DNA of 64,000 nt from Rohdeia mirabilis (lineage in GTDB: Bacteria > Planctomycetota > UBA1135 > GCA-002686595): positions 3,410,001-3,474,000 of the forward strand of contig CP036290.1 of NCBI GenBank assembly GCA_007750655.1. Reading direction: 5' to 3'. Made by a program: the position numbers and the translations under genes. Positions within the stretch are counted from its first letter, which is position 1. Every line of letters starts with the position of its first letter. Positions 33,548 to 44,260 of this stretch are shown in pieces. The notes under the pieces were generated by a model, which was not told the DNA's origin, did not search any database, and worked only from the letters and a program-made list of their open reading frames with translations.

Positions 33548-34686
33548 ACACGCGACTCTCGATACCGGCGACGTCCGCCCTGGCCAGGGTCGCGCGCGCC
33601 CTGGCCTTCAGCCTCGCGCTCCTCGTGCTCACCGGCTGCAACGTCACGCGCCCGCTGATGTCGCTCGACGAGGACCCGCTCGCGCCCTACCCGGGTACGA
33701 ACCTGTCGGTGGCGGCCGTCGACGAACAGATCGAGATCGGGCGCGAGGAATTGTCCCAGGGCCGGGTGTGGGAGGCGGCGCGCCGCAGCCTGCGCCTGTT
33801 CGAGGACACGCGCCTCGACTCGGACCGCGGCAACGCGACCATGCAGCTTATGGTCGAGGCCTTCGACACGGGGATCAAGGGCGCCACCAAGCCGAGCCAG
33901 CTCGATCGCTTTCGCACGAACCGCCTGCCGCGCACGGTCCGCGCCATGCGCACGATCGGCAAGGCGCAGCTGCTGCTCGATCGCGGCTCGCCGCAGTTGG
34001 CCTTCGAAGAGGTCGTCGAACTCGAGCGCACCTTCCCGTCGCACCACCTGGCGCGCGAGGCGGCGGACATCGTCTACCAGGCAGCGACGCGCCTGCGCGA
34101 GCGGGACAGCTCGTTCTGGATCTTCTGGTCCGACGCCGCGCGCGCGGACATCGCCTACAACTACCTGGTCGTCCAGGACCCCACGCACCCGCACTGCGAC
34201 GAGGCCTACTGGCGCATGGCCCAGTACGACGCGGGCAAGCGGCGTTTCGCGGACTCGATCGAGAGCCTCGCGGATCTCGTGCTCTTCTTCCCGAACAGCC
34301 CGTTCGCCATCGACGCCGAGGCGCAGATCCCGCGCCTGCGGCTGGCCGACCAGGCGCGTATCGACTTCGACATCGGCTCGCTCGACCGCTCGCTGGCCGA
34401 GATCCGCGCCTGGCTCGACCGCCACGGGCGCACCGGCGTCGACGCCGCGCGCGACGAACTGATCGCCGACATGCGCGAGCTCGAGGTCGAGGCGCTGCGG
34501 CGACTGGCGCGATCGGACCTCGTGGTGGCGCGCTACTACGACACGCTGGACGAGAGCTTCGGCGCCCACCAGCACGCCGCGCGCGCGCTCGACTACGCGC
34601 GCCAGGCCGACCTCGAGGACGAGATGGAGCAAGCGCAGGCTCTCGTCGACGAACACGCGGCGGGCGCCGCCCTGGTGCGACCGTGA
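33544..34686 (+). CDS. BamD-like TPR outer-membrane lipoprotein
   Basis: 380 residues, ATG overlapping the recO stop. Signal ends LVLTGCNVT, a textbook lipobox (Cys at about 32). The mature region is a TPR-like solenoid: VDEQIEIGREELSQGRVWEAARRSLRLF, LLLDRGSPQLAFEEVVELERTFPSHHLAREAADIVYQAATRL, CDEAYWRMAQYDAGKRRFADSIESLADLVLFFPNSPFAIDAEAQ. That last unit is the pattern used by BamD to count and cluster material for beta-barrel assembly. It is 30-50% longer than E. coli BamD (245 residues), so I call it BamD-like. It is followed by the LptE-like gene with a one-base overlap, indicating outer-membrane assembly. Confidence 0.8.
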   Translation: MNTRLSIPATSALARVARALAFSLALLVLTGCNVTRPLMSLDEDPLAPYPGTNLSVAAVDEQIEIGREELSQGRVWEAARRSLRLFEDTRLDSDRGNATMQLMVEAFDTGIKGATKPSQLDRFRTNRLPRTVRAMRTIGKAQLLLDRGSPQLAFEEVVELERTFPSHHLAREAADIVYQAATRLRERDSSFWIFWSDAARADIAYNYLVVQDPTHPHCDEAYWRMAQYDAGKRRFADSIESLADLVLFFPNSPFAIDAEAQIPRLRLADQARIDFDIGSLDRSLAEIRAWLDRHGRTGVDAARDELIADMRELEVEALRRLARSDLVVARYYDTLDESFGAHQHAARALDYARQADLEDEMEQAQALVDEHAAGAALVRP

Positions 34687-35282
34687 TGCGTTCGATCCTG
34701 CTCGCACTCGCGGCCGGGCTCCTGCTGGGCGCCTGCGGTTGGCACACCGGCCTCGGCGTCCCGGCCGGCGCGCGCACCGTCTCGATCGAGTTCGCGGCGA
34801 ACGAGACGCGGCTGCCCGATCTCGAGGTCGACCTGACCGACGCGCTGTACCGCGCCCTGCTCGACCGACTCGATCTGGCGGTCGTTTCCTACGACGAGGC
34901 CGACCTGGTCCTCGACGCGCGCCTGGTCGACCTGCGGCGCCGCGGCGGCGTGCGCGACGAGGACGCGCGCCTGCTCGAGGGCGGCGTGATCCTGGGGGTC
35001 GAGGTCGACCTGCGCGATCGCCGCAGTGGCGAGGTGCTGGAGACGTCCCGGCGCCGCCTGTCGTCGGGCTACGTGGTCGGTCCCGGCCTCAGCCCCGCCA
35101 CCGCGCCGGGTGAACCCCTCGCCCGCACGCGCGTCCTGCACAACCTGGCCGACGGCGTGGTCCTCGACCTCTTCGCCCCGACGAACGGGAACGGAGCGGT
35201 TCCGACGGGGGACGGCCGGCCCGGAGCGACGGGCTACGAGCGCGAGATCGACCCGCTGCCGCCGACGAACCAGGGCGGCTGA
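34686..35282 (+). CDS. LptE-like LPS-assembly lipoprotein
   Basis: 198 residues. ATG at 34686 shares a base with the previous stop (TGATG). The signal ends LLLGACGWH, and the mature body is a small alpha/beta domain: VSIEFAANETRLPDLEVDLTDALYRALLDRLDLAVVSYDEADLVLDARLVDL. The N-terminal G-W-H and VFxN/VEFxxN start, then helix, are the layout of LptE, the plug of the LptD LPS translocon. The tail from residue about 165 is Gly/Asn/Pro-rich and disordered. Pairing with the BamD-like gene supports an LPS-bearing outer membrane. No lptD is in the window. Confidence 0.78.
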   Translation: MRSILLALAAGLLLGACGWHTGLGVPAGARTVSIEFAANETRLPDLEVDLTDALYRALLDRLDLAVVSYDEADLVLDARLVDLRRRGGVRDEDARLLEGGVILGVEVDLRDRRSGEVLETSRRRLSSGYVVGPGLSPATAPGEPLARTRVLHNLADGVVLDLFAPTNGNGAVPTGDGRPGATGYEREIDPLPPTNQGG

Positions 35283-35382
35283 GGATCCGCGCGCGCGTCT
35301 CGGACGAACCGCCGACGGTCTTCCGAGGTCGCGCGAACGAGGTTCTTCCGAGCCGTCCGGGTCGAGGGATCGCGCGCCGCCC

Positions 35383-35388
35383 TATTCT
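35383..35388 (+). promoter_or_regulatory. Putative -10 box upstream of ftsH
   Basis: TATTCT at 35383-35388, in a 291-base gap after lptE; the likely ATG of ftsH lies about 185 bases further, so a long leader would result. A weaker match to the motif seen elsewhere. Confidence 0.25.
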
Positions 35389-35573
35389 GCTGGGATCGCG
35401 ACCGTGTGGTCGATGGCCCATAGACGGTGTCCCGGCGCCCGGCCGCCCCGCTCGGCGGCCGGCGACCGCAGAGCCTCGGCCACCTGCTCCACCGACTCTT
35501 CGCGAACCCGCGAGCGCGCCCACCACGTGCCGCGTCCTCGCTGCCCACACCCGCCCCCGACCGGGGCTCGACC

Positions 35574-38036
<2,463 letters not shown>

Positions 38037-38073
38037 CCCACGGCCCGCTCCACCCGACCCGCAGCGCCACGAC

Positions 38074-39231
38074 GTGAGCCCCGATTCCACCCACGACGTC
38101 GGCACGCGGGAGCGCGGAACGGGCCAGCGGGCGACCCCGCACCTGGCCGAACTGCTCGGACCGGTCGGCCAGGCGCGCGCCGTGCGCCACGTCGCCGACG
38201 AGGGGCCGCTGGCCCACTTCGTCGGCGCGCGTGCGTCGGTGGGCACGTCGACCGGCACGTCGGTCGGCACGTCGGTGAGGATCGACGCGTTGGACGCGGC
38301 CCTGGCGGCCACACGCGCTGGCGCCGACCACACGGACCCGGAGCTGGCGGAACGGGTCCACCTGGCGCGCGTGCGCGCGGCGGCGCGTTCCTCGCGGCCG
38401 AGCGACCGGCGCCCCGCCATCTGGGGCGTCCTCAACGTCACGCCCGACAGTTTCTCCGACGGCGGTCGCTGGGCCGATCCCGCGCTGGCCGTCGAACGCG
38501 GGCTCGCGCTCGAGGCCGAGGGCGCCGACGTGATCGACGTGGGCGGCGAGTCCACCCGTCCCGGCGCCGATCCGGTCGACGCGCGCGAGGAAGCGCGACG
38601 CGTCCTGCCGGTGATCACCGCTCTCGCCGCCGCCCTCGGGACCGCGAGCATCTCGATCGACACGCTCAAGGCCGACGTGGCGCGCCGCGCGGTCGACGCC
38701 GGCGCCAGCTGGATCAACGATCCGAGCGGTGGGGACGCGGATGCAGCCATGCTGGACGCGGCGGCCACGTCGAGTGCACGCTACGTGTGCATGCACATGC
38801 GCGGAACACCCCGAACCATGCAGCGCCGCCCGCACTTCGACGACGCCGTCGGTGAAGTGTGCGAGGAGCTGCGCGCCAAGCTCTGGCGCTGCCTCGAAGC
38901 GGGCATCGAGCCCGAACGTCTGTGGGCCGACCCTGGACTCGGGTTCGGCAAGCGCCTCGAGGACAACCTGGACCTGATGGGTCGACTCGGTGAACTGACC
39001 AGCCTCGGCGTGCCGCTGCTCGTCGGAGCCTCGCGCAAGTCGTTCGTCGGGGCCCTGTCCGGTGTCGCGACGCCGAACGAGCGCCTCGCCGGATCGCTCG
39101 CCGCCGCGACGCTGCTCGCCGAACGGGGCGCGAGCGCCCTGCGCGTCCACGACGTCGCCCCCACCGCCCAAGCCCTGGACGTCGCGCGCGGCATCCTCGG
39201 CGCGAGCCGCCCGTGCGGAGGTGGCGCGTGA
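38074..39231 (+). CDS. folP: Dihydropteroate synthase with N-terminal extension
   Basis: 385 residues from GTG 38074, 37 bases after ftsH. It condenses p-aminobenzoate with dihydropterin pyrophosphate in folate synthesis. The catalytic domain begins near residue 115 (GVLNVTPDSFSDGG at 118-131, GGESTRPGA, PLLVGASRKSFVGALSG), all intact. The first 115 residues are not part of the classic enzyme: a helical segment (AELLGPVGQARAVRHVADEGPLA), then a T/G/S run ASVGTSTGTSVGTSV, then a second helical part. This could be an accessory domain or a wrong start. The stop overlaps the next start by GTGA. The ftsH-folP neighbourhood is conserved in many bacteria. Confidence 0.94.
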   Translation: MSPDSTHDVGTRERGTGQRATPHLAELLGPVGQARAVRHVADEGPLAHFVGARASVGTSTGTSVGTSVRIDALDAALAATRAGADHTDPELAERVHLARVRAAARSSRPSDRRPAIWGVLNVTPDSFSDGGRWADPALAVERGLALEAEGADVIDVGGESTRPGADPVDAREEARRVLPVITALAAALGTASISIDTLKADVARRAVDAGASWINDPSGGDADAAMLDAAATSSARYVCMHMRGTPRTMQRRPHFDDAVGEVCEELRAKLWRCLEAGIEPERLWADPGLGFGKRLEDNLDLMGRLGELTSLGVPLLVGASRKSFVGALSGVATPNERLAGSLAAATLLAERGASALRVHDVAPTAQALDVARGILGASRPCGGGA

Positions 39232-41210
39232 TCGAACTCGACCAGCTGTGGGCCTGGATCCTTCAGCTCGCGATCCTGTCGGGCGGCATCTACCTGTTCC
39301 TGCGGCTGGCGCGCCAGTCCCGCGGCAACCGGGTCGTGCGCCTGCTCGTCACGGGCGGCCTCCTGGTCGTCGTCGTGCTGTGGGGTCTGACCGAGACCCT
39401 CGACCTGGCCGAGCTCCAGCACATCCTCTCGAGCGTCACGGGTTTCGTCGTGGTCGTGCTCGCGATCGTGTTCCAGCCCGAACTCCGGCGTGCGATGGGC
39501 CAGCTGGCCGGCTCGGGCGCGGGCTTCGGCAAGCGTCGCCGCGACGCGACGATCATCGGTCCCGTCGCCGCCGCTGCCAAGGCCATGGGCAAGCGGCGCC
39601 GCGGTGCGCTGATCACGTTCGAACGCGAGTCGTCGCTCGATCCGTGGGTCGAGCGGGGCGCGGCGATCGACGCACGCATCGACGCGGCCATCCTCGAGGG
39701 CCTGTTCGAACCGAGCGGCGCCCTGCACGACGGCGGTGTCGTCCTGCGCGAGGGTCGCATCATCGCGGCCTCCTGCGTCTACCCGGTCAGCGACAACCGC
39801 GACCTGGCCCAACGGCTGGGGACGCGCCACCGCGCCGCGCTCGGCCTCAGCGAGGAGACCGACGCCGTCACCGTCGTCGTGTCCGAGGAGACCGGCCGGA
39901 TCAGCATCGCCGCCAACGGCAGCCTCAGCGACCCGGTCTCCGCCGACGATCTCGAGGAACAGCTGCGCACCGCCCTCGGCGACGTGCGGACCAAGACCGG
40001 CGCGGAACGCGGCTACGACGTGGTCAGCGGCGTCAGCGGCATGCTGCGCGAGCTCGTGCGCGACGTGTACTGGATCGCGATCAGCATGGTCCTCGGTTTC
40101 GGGCTCCTGTACGTGGCCCGCGAACAGGTCGTGCAGGAGGAGGCGGTCACCGTGAGCATCGAGCTGGTGACCGCCGGACACAGCCCCGACGAATTCCCCG
40201 GTCCGGGCGTCGCCACGGGACCGCGCGTGGTCGTCCAGCTCGACGTTCCGAACCAGGCGTTCGCGGAACCAGGCGGCACCAGCGGCGAGCACCGCCTACT
40301 GGTGAAGGGAACGCGGGCGCGGATCGAACGCTTCCGCCAGGAGGCCAGCGGCGAACTGCGCATCGAGTCGACACAGTCGCCGGTGGCGCTCGGCACGAAC
40401 GACATCGAGTGGAACACGGACGTGCTCGGTCTCGAGTTGAAGTGGGAACGCGAGCCGGCCAAGCTCGAGTTCGTCGGCGTCGCGGACCAGGTCCTGAAGC
40501 TGGTGAAGAGCGACCTGCCCCTGAACACGGAGCGACTGAAGCGCCACATCGCGGTCAAGCTGGACGAACGCCCGTTCTCGCCCGACACCGTCGAGCTCAG
40601 CGGGCCGAGCGCCGTTCTCGACCTCCTGCTCCGACGCGCCGAGAACGAGGTCCCGCTCTTCGCGCCGCTCGAACTGGCCGAGGACCCCGCACGCAATCAG
40701 GTCTACACGTTGAAGCTGGCGCCGCGCTGGCGCAACGCGGGCGTGCGTCTCGCGACCGAGGTCGTGGCTTCGCCCGTCGTGACGTACAGCTCGCACTCGG
40801 TAGGCCCGATGGACATCGAGCTCTCGCTCGTGTGCATGGATCCGGATCGCGTCGACGAGCTCGCGCACTGGAAGATCCCGGCCTCGAGTCAGGTCGTCAG
40901 CTTCGAGATCGTCGCCATCGGCATCATTCCGATGGACGAGGATTCCGAGCCGCTGAAGCTCGACCTCAACAACTTCACCCAGCGCAACCTCGTGGCCTAC
41001 GTCGACATCTCGGACGCCCCGCCGCCCGACGCGCAGGCCACGTCGGTCGGCGTCGAGGTGCGCTACTACCTGCGGCAGGACTTCGACGATCCCGAATCGC
41101 TGCAGGAACTGAAGCTGGATCCCGCTAGGCTCAGTGAATGGTCGGAGCTGACGGTGAAGCCGATCGGCGAGTCCTTGATCTTCCTGGTTCCGGCGAACGA
41201 CGAAGACTGA
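39228..41210 (+). CDS. Diadenylate cyclase CdaA fused to a CdaR/YbbR-like region
   Basis: 660 residues; GTG start chosen because it overlaps the folP stop (GTGA). Three transmembrane helices (about 5-95) precede the DisA_N catalytic domain (about 105-260). The family motifs are LHDGGVVLREGRIIAASCVYPV near 165-185, where the usual DGA is DGG, and GTRHRAALGLSE near 198, with the RHR adenosine-contact motif intact; VVVSEETGRISIAANG follows. A fourth hydrophobic stretch (about 275-305, SGMLRELVRDVYWIAISMVLGFGLLYVA) resembles the N-terminus of CdaR, and about 310-660 is a long beta-rich, extracytoplasmic YbbR-like part. It should make c-di-AMP from two ATP at the membrane. In Firmicutes CdaA and CdaR are separate neighbouring proteins; here they form one chain. 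Confidence 0.87.
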   Translation: MIELDQLWAWILQLAILSGGIYLFLRLARQSRGNRVVRLLVTGGLLVVVVLWGLTETLDLAELQHILSSVTGFVVVVLAIVFQPELRRAMGQLAGSGAGFGKRRRDATIIGPVAAAAKAMGKRRRGALITFERESSLDPWVERGAAIDARIDAAILEGLFEPSGALHDGGVVLREGRIIAASCVYPVSDNRDLAQRLGTRHRAALGLSEETDAVTVVVSEETGRISIAANGSLSDPVSADDLEEQLRTALGDVRTKTGAERGYDVVSGVSGMLRELVRDVYWIAISMVLGFGLLYVAREQVVQEEAVTVSIELVTAGHSPDEFPGPGVATGPRVVVQLDVPNQAFAEPGGTSGEHRLLVKGTRARIERFRQEASGELRIESTQSPVALGTNDIEWNTDVLGLELKWEREPAKLEFVGVADQVLKLVKSDLPLNTERLKRHIAVKLDERPFSPDTVELSGPSAVLDLLLRRAENEVPLFAPLELAEDPARNQVYTLKLAPRWRNAGVRLATEVVASPVVTYSSHSVGPMDIELSLVCMDPDRVDELAHWKIPASSQVVSFEIVAIGIIPMDEDSEPLKLDLNNFTQRNLVAYVDISDAPPPDAQATSVGVEVRYYLRQDFDDPESLQELKLDPARLSEWSELTVKPIGESLIFLVPANDED

Positions 41211-41268
41211 CGCGGGCGACCTCGACCCGCTCCCCACTACGGTTCCTCTGCACCCCCCCGAGGGAACG

Positions 41269-42630
41269 ATGAGCGCCTCACTGTTCGGCACCGACGGCAT
41301 CCGCGGCAAAGCGGGCGATGGACCGCTGCGCGAAGACCGCGTGTCCGCACTCGGCGCCGCGATCGGACACGTCCTGAAAGGTCGCGCGCGCGATCCGATC
41401 GCCCTGCTCGGCAACGACGGACGTCGTTCGGGCACCTGGATCGAGGCGGCGCTGGCCCGCGGACTCGGTTCGGTCGGGTTCGGCGTGCGCTCGGCCGGAC
41501 TGATCACGACGCCGGGCCTGGCGCGCGTGGGTCGCGACAGCGGTGCGCGCGTCACCATCATGGTCAGCGCGTCCCACAACCCGGCCGCCGACAACGGCAT
41601 CAAGATCTTCGGTCCGCGCGGCGTGAAGCTCGACGCCGAGCAGGAGCGCGCCATCGAGGAACGGCTCGCGCAGGCGCCTGATCCGATCGAGAGCGGCACG
41701 GCTCCCGTCCACGATCCCACGGTCGAGCAGCGCTATCTCGAGCTCCTGCTCAAGCAGGCCGGCTCGCTCGACCTGACGGGCCTGCACCTGGTCGTCGACT
41801 GCGCGAACGGCGGTGGAAGTCGCATCGCTCCGCGCTTGTTCGCCAGACTCGGCGCGCGCGTCACGTCGATCGGCGCGTCGCCCGACGGCGAGAACATCAA
41901 CGCGGACTGCGGTTCGACCCACCCCGATCGCCTGCAGAGCGAAGTGCGCACGGTGTCCGCCGACGCCGGCATCGCACTGGACGGCGACGGCGACCGTTGC
42001 CTGATGGTCGACGAGATCGGCCGGCTCGTGGACGGCGACGCGCTGCTGACCCTCTTGGCGCGCGATCTGTCCGAACGGCGCAAGCTCAGCGAGGACACGG
42101 TGGTCGCGACCGTGATGAGCAACAAGGGACTCCATCTCGCGCTCGCGCGCCTGGGCGTCAAGGTCGTGACGGTCGGGGTCGGCGACAAGCACGTCGTCGA
42201 GGCCATGCGCGCCAACGAGTTCAGCCTGGGCGGCGAACAGTCCGGACACATCGTGTTCGGCAACGACAACGCCCTGATCGGCGACGGACAGCTCACGGCG
42301 CTGCGCGTGTTGGAGGCCCTCCAACGACGCAAGTGCTCGCTGTCGACGCTGGCCAGCGACTTCCAGGCCCTGCCGCAGGTGCTGCTCAACGTGCAGGTGG
42401 AGAGCAAGCCGGCGCTCGAGGACGTTCCGGGGCTGCTCGAGCTCGTCCGCGCCGAGGAGGCCGAGCTGGGCGACAGCGGACGCATCCTGCTGCGCTACTC
42501 GGGCACCGAGTCCCTGGCGCGCGTCATGGTCGAAGGCCCCGATCGGGGCGACATCGGCGCGCGCGCGCAACGCATCGCTGCGCACCTCGTCGAGAACATC
42601 GCGCGCGTCAGCCAAGAGCGACACTCGTGA
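41269..42630 (+). CDS. glmM: Phosphoglucosamine mutase
   Basis: 453 residues, the usual length. It converts glucosamine-6-phosphate to glucosamine-1-phosphate, on the way to UDP-GlcNAc for peptidoglycan and LPS. Motifs: FGTDGIRG near the start, SASHNPAADNGIK with phosphoserine 102, the metal loop DGDGDR, the sugar-binding GGEQSGH, and the phosphate site RYSGTE. A purine-rich AGGGA lies 4 bases before the ATG. In E. coli glmM follows ftsH-folP, and in Firmicutes it follows cdaA-cdaR; here it follows both. CdaA is known to bind and be inhibited by GlmM in Firmicutes, so a functional pairing with the fused cyclase is plausible. The stop overlaps tsaB (GTGA). Confidence 0.97.
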   Translation: MSASLFGTDGIRGKAGDGPLREDRVSALGAAIGHVLKGRARDPIALLGNDGRRSGTWIEAALARGLGSVGFGVRSAGLITTPGLARVGRDSGARVTIMVSASHNPAADNGIKIFGPRGVKLDAEQERAIEERLAQAPDPIESGTAPVHDPTVEQRYLELLLKQAGSLDLTGLHLVVDCANGGGSRIAPRLFARLGARVTSIGASPDGENINADCGSTHPDRLQSEVRTVSADAGIALDGDGDRCLMVDEIGRLVDGDALLTLLARDLSERRKLSEDTVVATVMSNKGLHLALARLGVKVVTVGVGDKHVVEAMRANEFSLGGEQSGHIVFGNDNALIGDGQLTALRVLEALQRRKCSLSTLASDFQALPQVLLNVQVESKPALEDVPGLLELVRAEEAELGDSGRILLRYSGTESLARVMVEGPDRGDIGARAQRIAAHLVENIARVSQERHS

Positions 42631-43328
42631 CGACGATGGGCGCCGGCAGCGGTGGACCGGGGCGCGGCCTCGTGGTCGCGCTGGAGACCTCGACGCGCCG
42701 TCCGACGGTGGCGGCTCGCTCCGGCGGAAGGACCCTCGAACGCGGGCTGGACGGCGAACGCGCGCACGCCAGCGATCTGTTGCCCGCGCTCGGCGTGCTC
42801 CTCGAGCAACTGGGCGTCGATCGCAAGGCCCTGGTGCGCGTCGTCGTCGGCGTCGGACCCGGAAGCCTCACGGGTATGCGCGTCGGCGTCGCCACGGCTC
42901 TGGGGCTCGTCCAGGGCAGCGGCGCCGAGATCGTCGGCGTCCCGTCCTTCGAAGCGGCGGCCCTTCGTGCGCTGCGCTCGACCGAACGTGCCGACGCACG
43001 CGTGCAGGTGCTGTGCGACGCGCGCGGCGGACGCTTCGACCTGGCCGAGTACGAACGCGCGGGCGACGGTCTGCGCGCGCTGTTCGAACCGACCTCCCTG
43101 ACGCTCGAGGAGGCCGCCGGACGCACGCTGCGCTTCGACGGAACGCAGGTCCTGTGCGACGCGAGCAGCCGCGAGCGGTTCGCGTGGGCGGACGGGGTGC
43201 GCAGCGCGGAGCTCGCCCCCCGCGCGACCGACCTGATCGCGCTCGGCGCCGCGCGGCCGGCCCAGGCCCCGGCCGACGTCGAGCCTCTGTACCTGCGGGC
43301 CTGGGAAGGACGCACGCGCAAGCGCTGA
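42627..43328 (+). CDS. tsaB: tRNA threonylcarbamoyladenosine biosynthesis protein TsaB
   Basis: 233 residues from the GTG overlapping the glmM stop; an ATG 9 bases on (42636) is an alternative. TsaB is the scaffold partner of TsaD in adding t6A to A37 of ANN-decoding tRNAs. The ASKHA fold shows VVALETSTRRPTVAA (first strand) and the diagnostic GVGPGSLTGMRVGVATALGLVQG, followed by the variable second domain. No tsaD, tsaE or tsaC gene is nearby. The gene ends the plus-strand run that starts at ftsH. Confidence 0.88.
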   Translation: MTTMGAGSGGPGRGLVVALETSTRRPTVAARSGGRTLERGLDGERAHASDLLPALGVLLEQLGVDRKALVRVVVGVGPGSLTGMRVGVATALGLVQGSGAEIVGVPSFEAAALRALRSTERADARVQVLCDARGGRFDLAEYERAGDGLRALFEPTSLTLEEAAGRTLRFDGTQVLCDASSRERFAWADGVRSAELAPRATDLIALGAARPAQAPADVEPLYLRAWEGRTRKR

Positions 43329-43460
43329 CTCGAGCCGAGGGCACCGCGCGGATCGGCGCCCGCCTCCACCGCGGCGAGTACCCGAGACTGATCGGCGCTC
43401 GGGCCCGGCACGAGCGGCCCGAGTGCGAAGGCCTCTCGAGAAGACGGCCGCACATGAAGA

Positions 43461-43490
43461 AGGCCGAAGCGACGAGCGTCGCTCCGGCCT
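43461..43490. terminator. Bidirectional terminator hairpin between tsaB and histone gene
   Basis: A 12-base-pair stem (AGGCCGAAGCGA with TCGCTCCGGCCT, one A-C mismatch) around a six-base loop CGAGCG, in the 210-base convergent gap. It serves both the ftsH-tsaB run and the minus-strand histone-fold gene, whose stop is 48 bases away. Confidence 0.7.
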
Positions 43491-43538
43491 CCTCGAGTGG
43501 GCCCAGCTCGAACGAGCGCGGCCCGTCGAACGAACGTC

Positions 43539-43793
43539 CTACAGGTCGTGCGGGCGCAGGGTCTTGCGGCCGTTGTCCGTGGCGCGACGCTCGGCGGTCG
43601 CGATCATCGAGCGCACGGCGGCGTCGAGGGCGGCGTAGAACTCGCCGGAGACGTTGATGCCAGCGGCGGCCTTGGTGCGGCTCTTGCTGATGATGAAGTC
43701 AGCGGCGCTGGTCTTCTTGCGGGCGGCGGGGCGGCGGGTGACTTTCTTGGCCGCGCGGCGGGTCACCTTCTTCTTGGCTTTCTTCTTGGCCAT
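43539..43793 (-). CDS. Bacterial histone-fold protein with basic N-terminal tail
   Basis: 84 residues, ATG 43793. Residues 2-27 are a lysine/arginine tail (AKKKAKKKVTRRAAKKVTRR begins it). Residues 31-84 read like a histone fold: helix 1 ADFIISKSRTKAAAG, loop 1 INVSG, a long helix 2 EFYAALDAAVRSMIATAERRATDNG, then loop 2 with GRKTLRPHDL, matching the RKTVxxxDI end of archaeal and bacterial histones. The third helix is absent or truncated after PHDL. This layout recalls bacterial histones such as the Bdellovibrio HBb protein and the alpha3-truncated class reported for prokaryotes, but with a long cationic tail. It probably compacts DNA as a dimer. A leader hairpin (43816-43831) lies close upstream. 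HU-like or H1-like readings do not fit the RKT-D motif. Confidence 0.72.
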   Translation of the reverse strand: MAKKKAKKKVTRRAAKKVTRRPAARKKTSAADFIISKSRTKAAAGINVSGEFYAALDAAVRSMIATAERRATDNGRKTLRPHDL

Positions 43794-43815
43794 GGTCGTG
43801 TGTGGGGGTTTCGAG

Positions 43816-43831
43816 GAGGCCGTGCGGCCTC
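43816..43831 (-). other. Hairpin in the 5' leader of the histone-fold mRNA
   Basis: GAGGCC, a GCAC loop on the minus strand (GTGC on plus), GGCCTC: a perfect 6-base-pair hairpin ending 22 bases before the start codon. It may modulate translation or be a by-product of GC-rich sequence. Confidence 0.4.
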
Positions 43832-44247
43832 GCTCTGGTCTTTCGTAGGGATATGGAAGTCGCGGTCGGGAGTACCGCGCGCGACGGTCCGGAGCGGACG
43901 ACGTCGGCGAACCAGTCGCGGACGAGGTCGTTCCGGTGTTCGGAGGCGGCCGATCCGAGCACCCGGAAGATCCGAGAAACGCTGCGAATCGGGCTCTCGT
44001 GCCCGAACTCGATGGGAACGCCAGAGAGCTTGGGACCGTGTGCCCGCGCGAGTCAACGCGCGCAAGCCCCGAGGAAAGGCACGAACGCCCCTTTCCGTGC
44101 CGTTTTCCAGCATCTGACACGAATCCGACCTCGTGGACCCGGTGGAGCGCTCGGCGCGAGCGACCCCACGCGAGTTCCGGCCCCATTCGGCGTCTCCCTC
44201 GCGAAATCGGGCGATTCGCACCAGCACGTCGGTACGGCGCGCGGCGC

Positions 44248-44253
44248 TAGTCT
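44248..44253 (+). promoter_or_regulatory. Putative extended -10 box (GCTAGTCT) of alr
   Basis: TAGTCT preceded by GC, ending 7 bases before the ATG at 44261, so a leaderless mRNA is implied. The spacing equals that between the TATGCT box and the folded 5' end of RNase P RNA. Confidence 0.45.
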
Positions 44254-44260
44254 GCCCGTC

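Larger units (their letters stand above)
43794..44260. other. Divergent intergenic region, 467 bases
   Basis: Lies between the histone-fold gene (minus) and alr (plus). It is less GC-rich than coding DNA nearby. It holds the histone leader hairpin (43816-43831) and an extended -10 box for alr (44248-44253). No further ORF with typical codon use. Confidence 0.5.
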
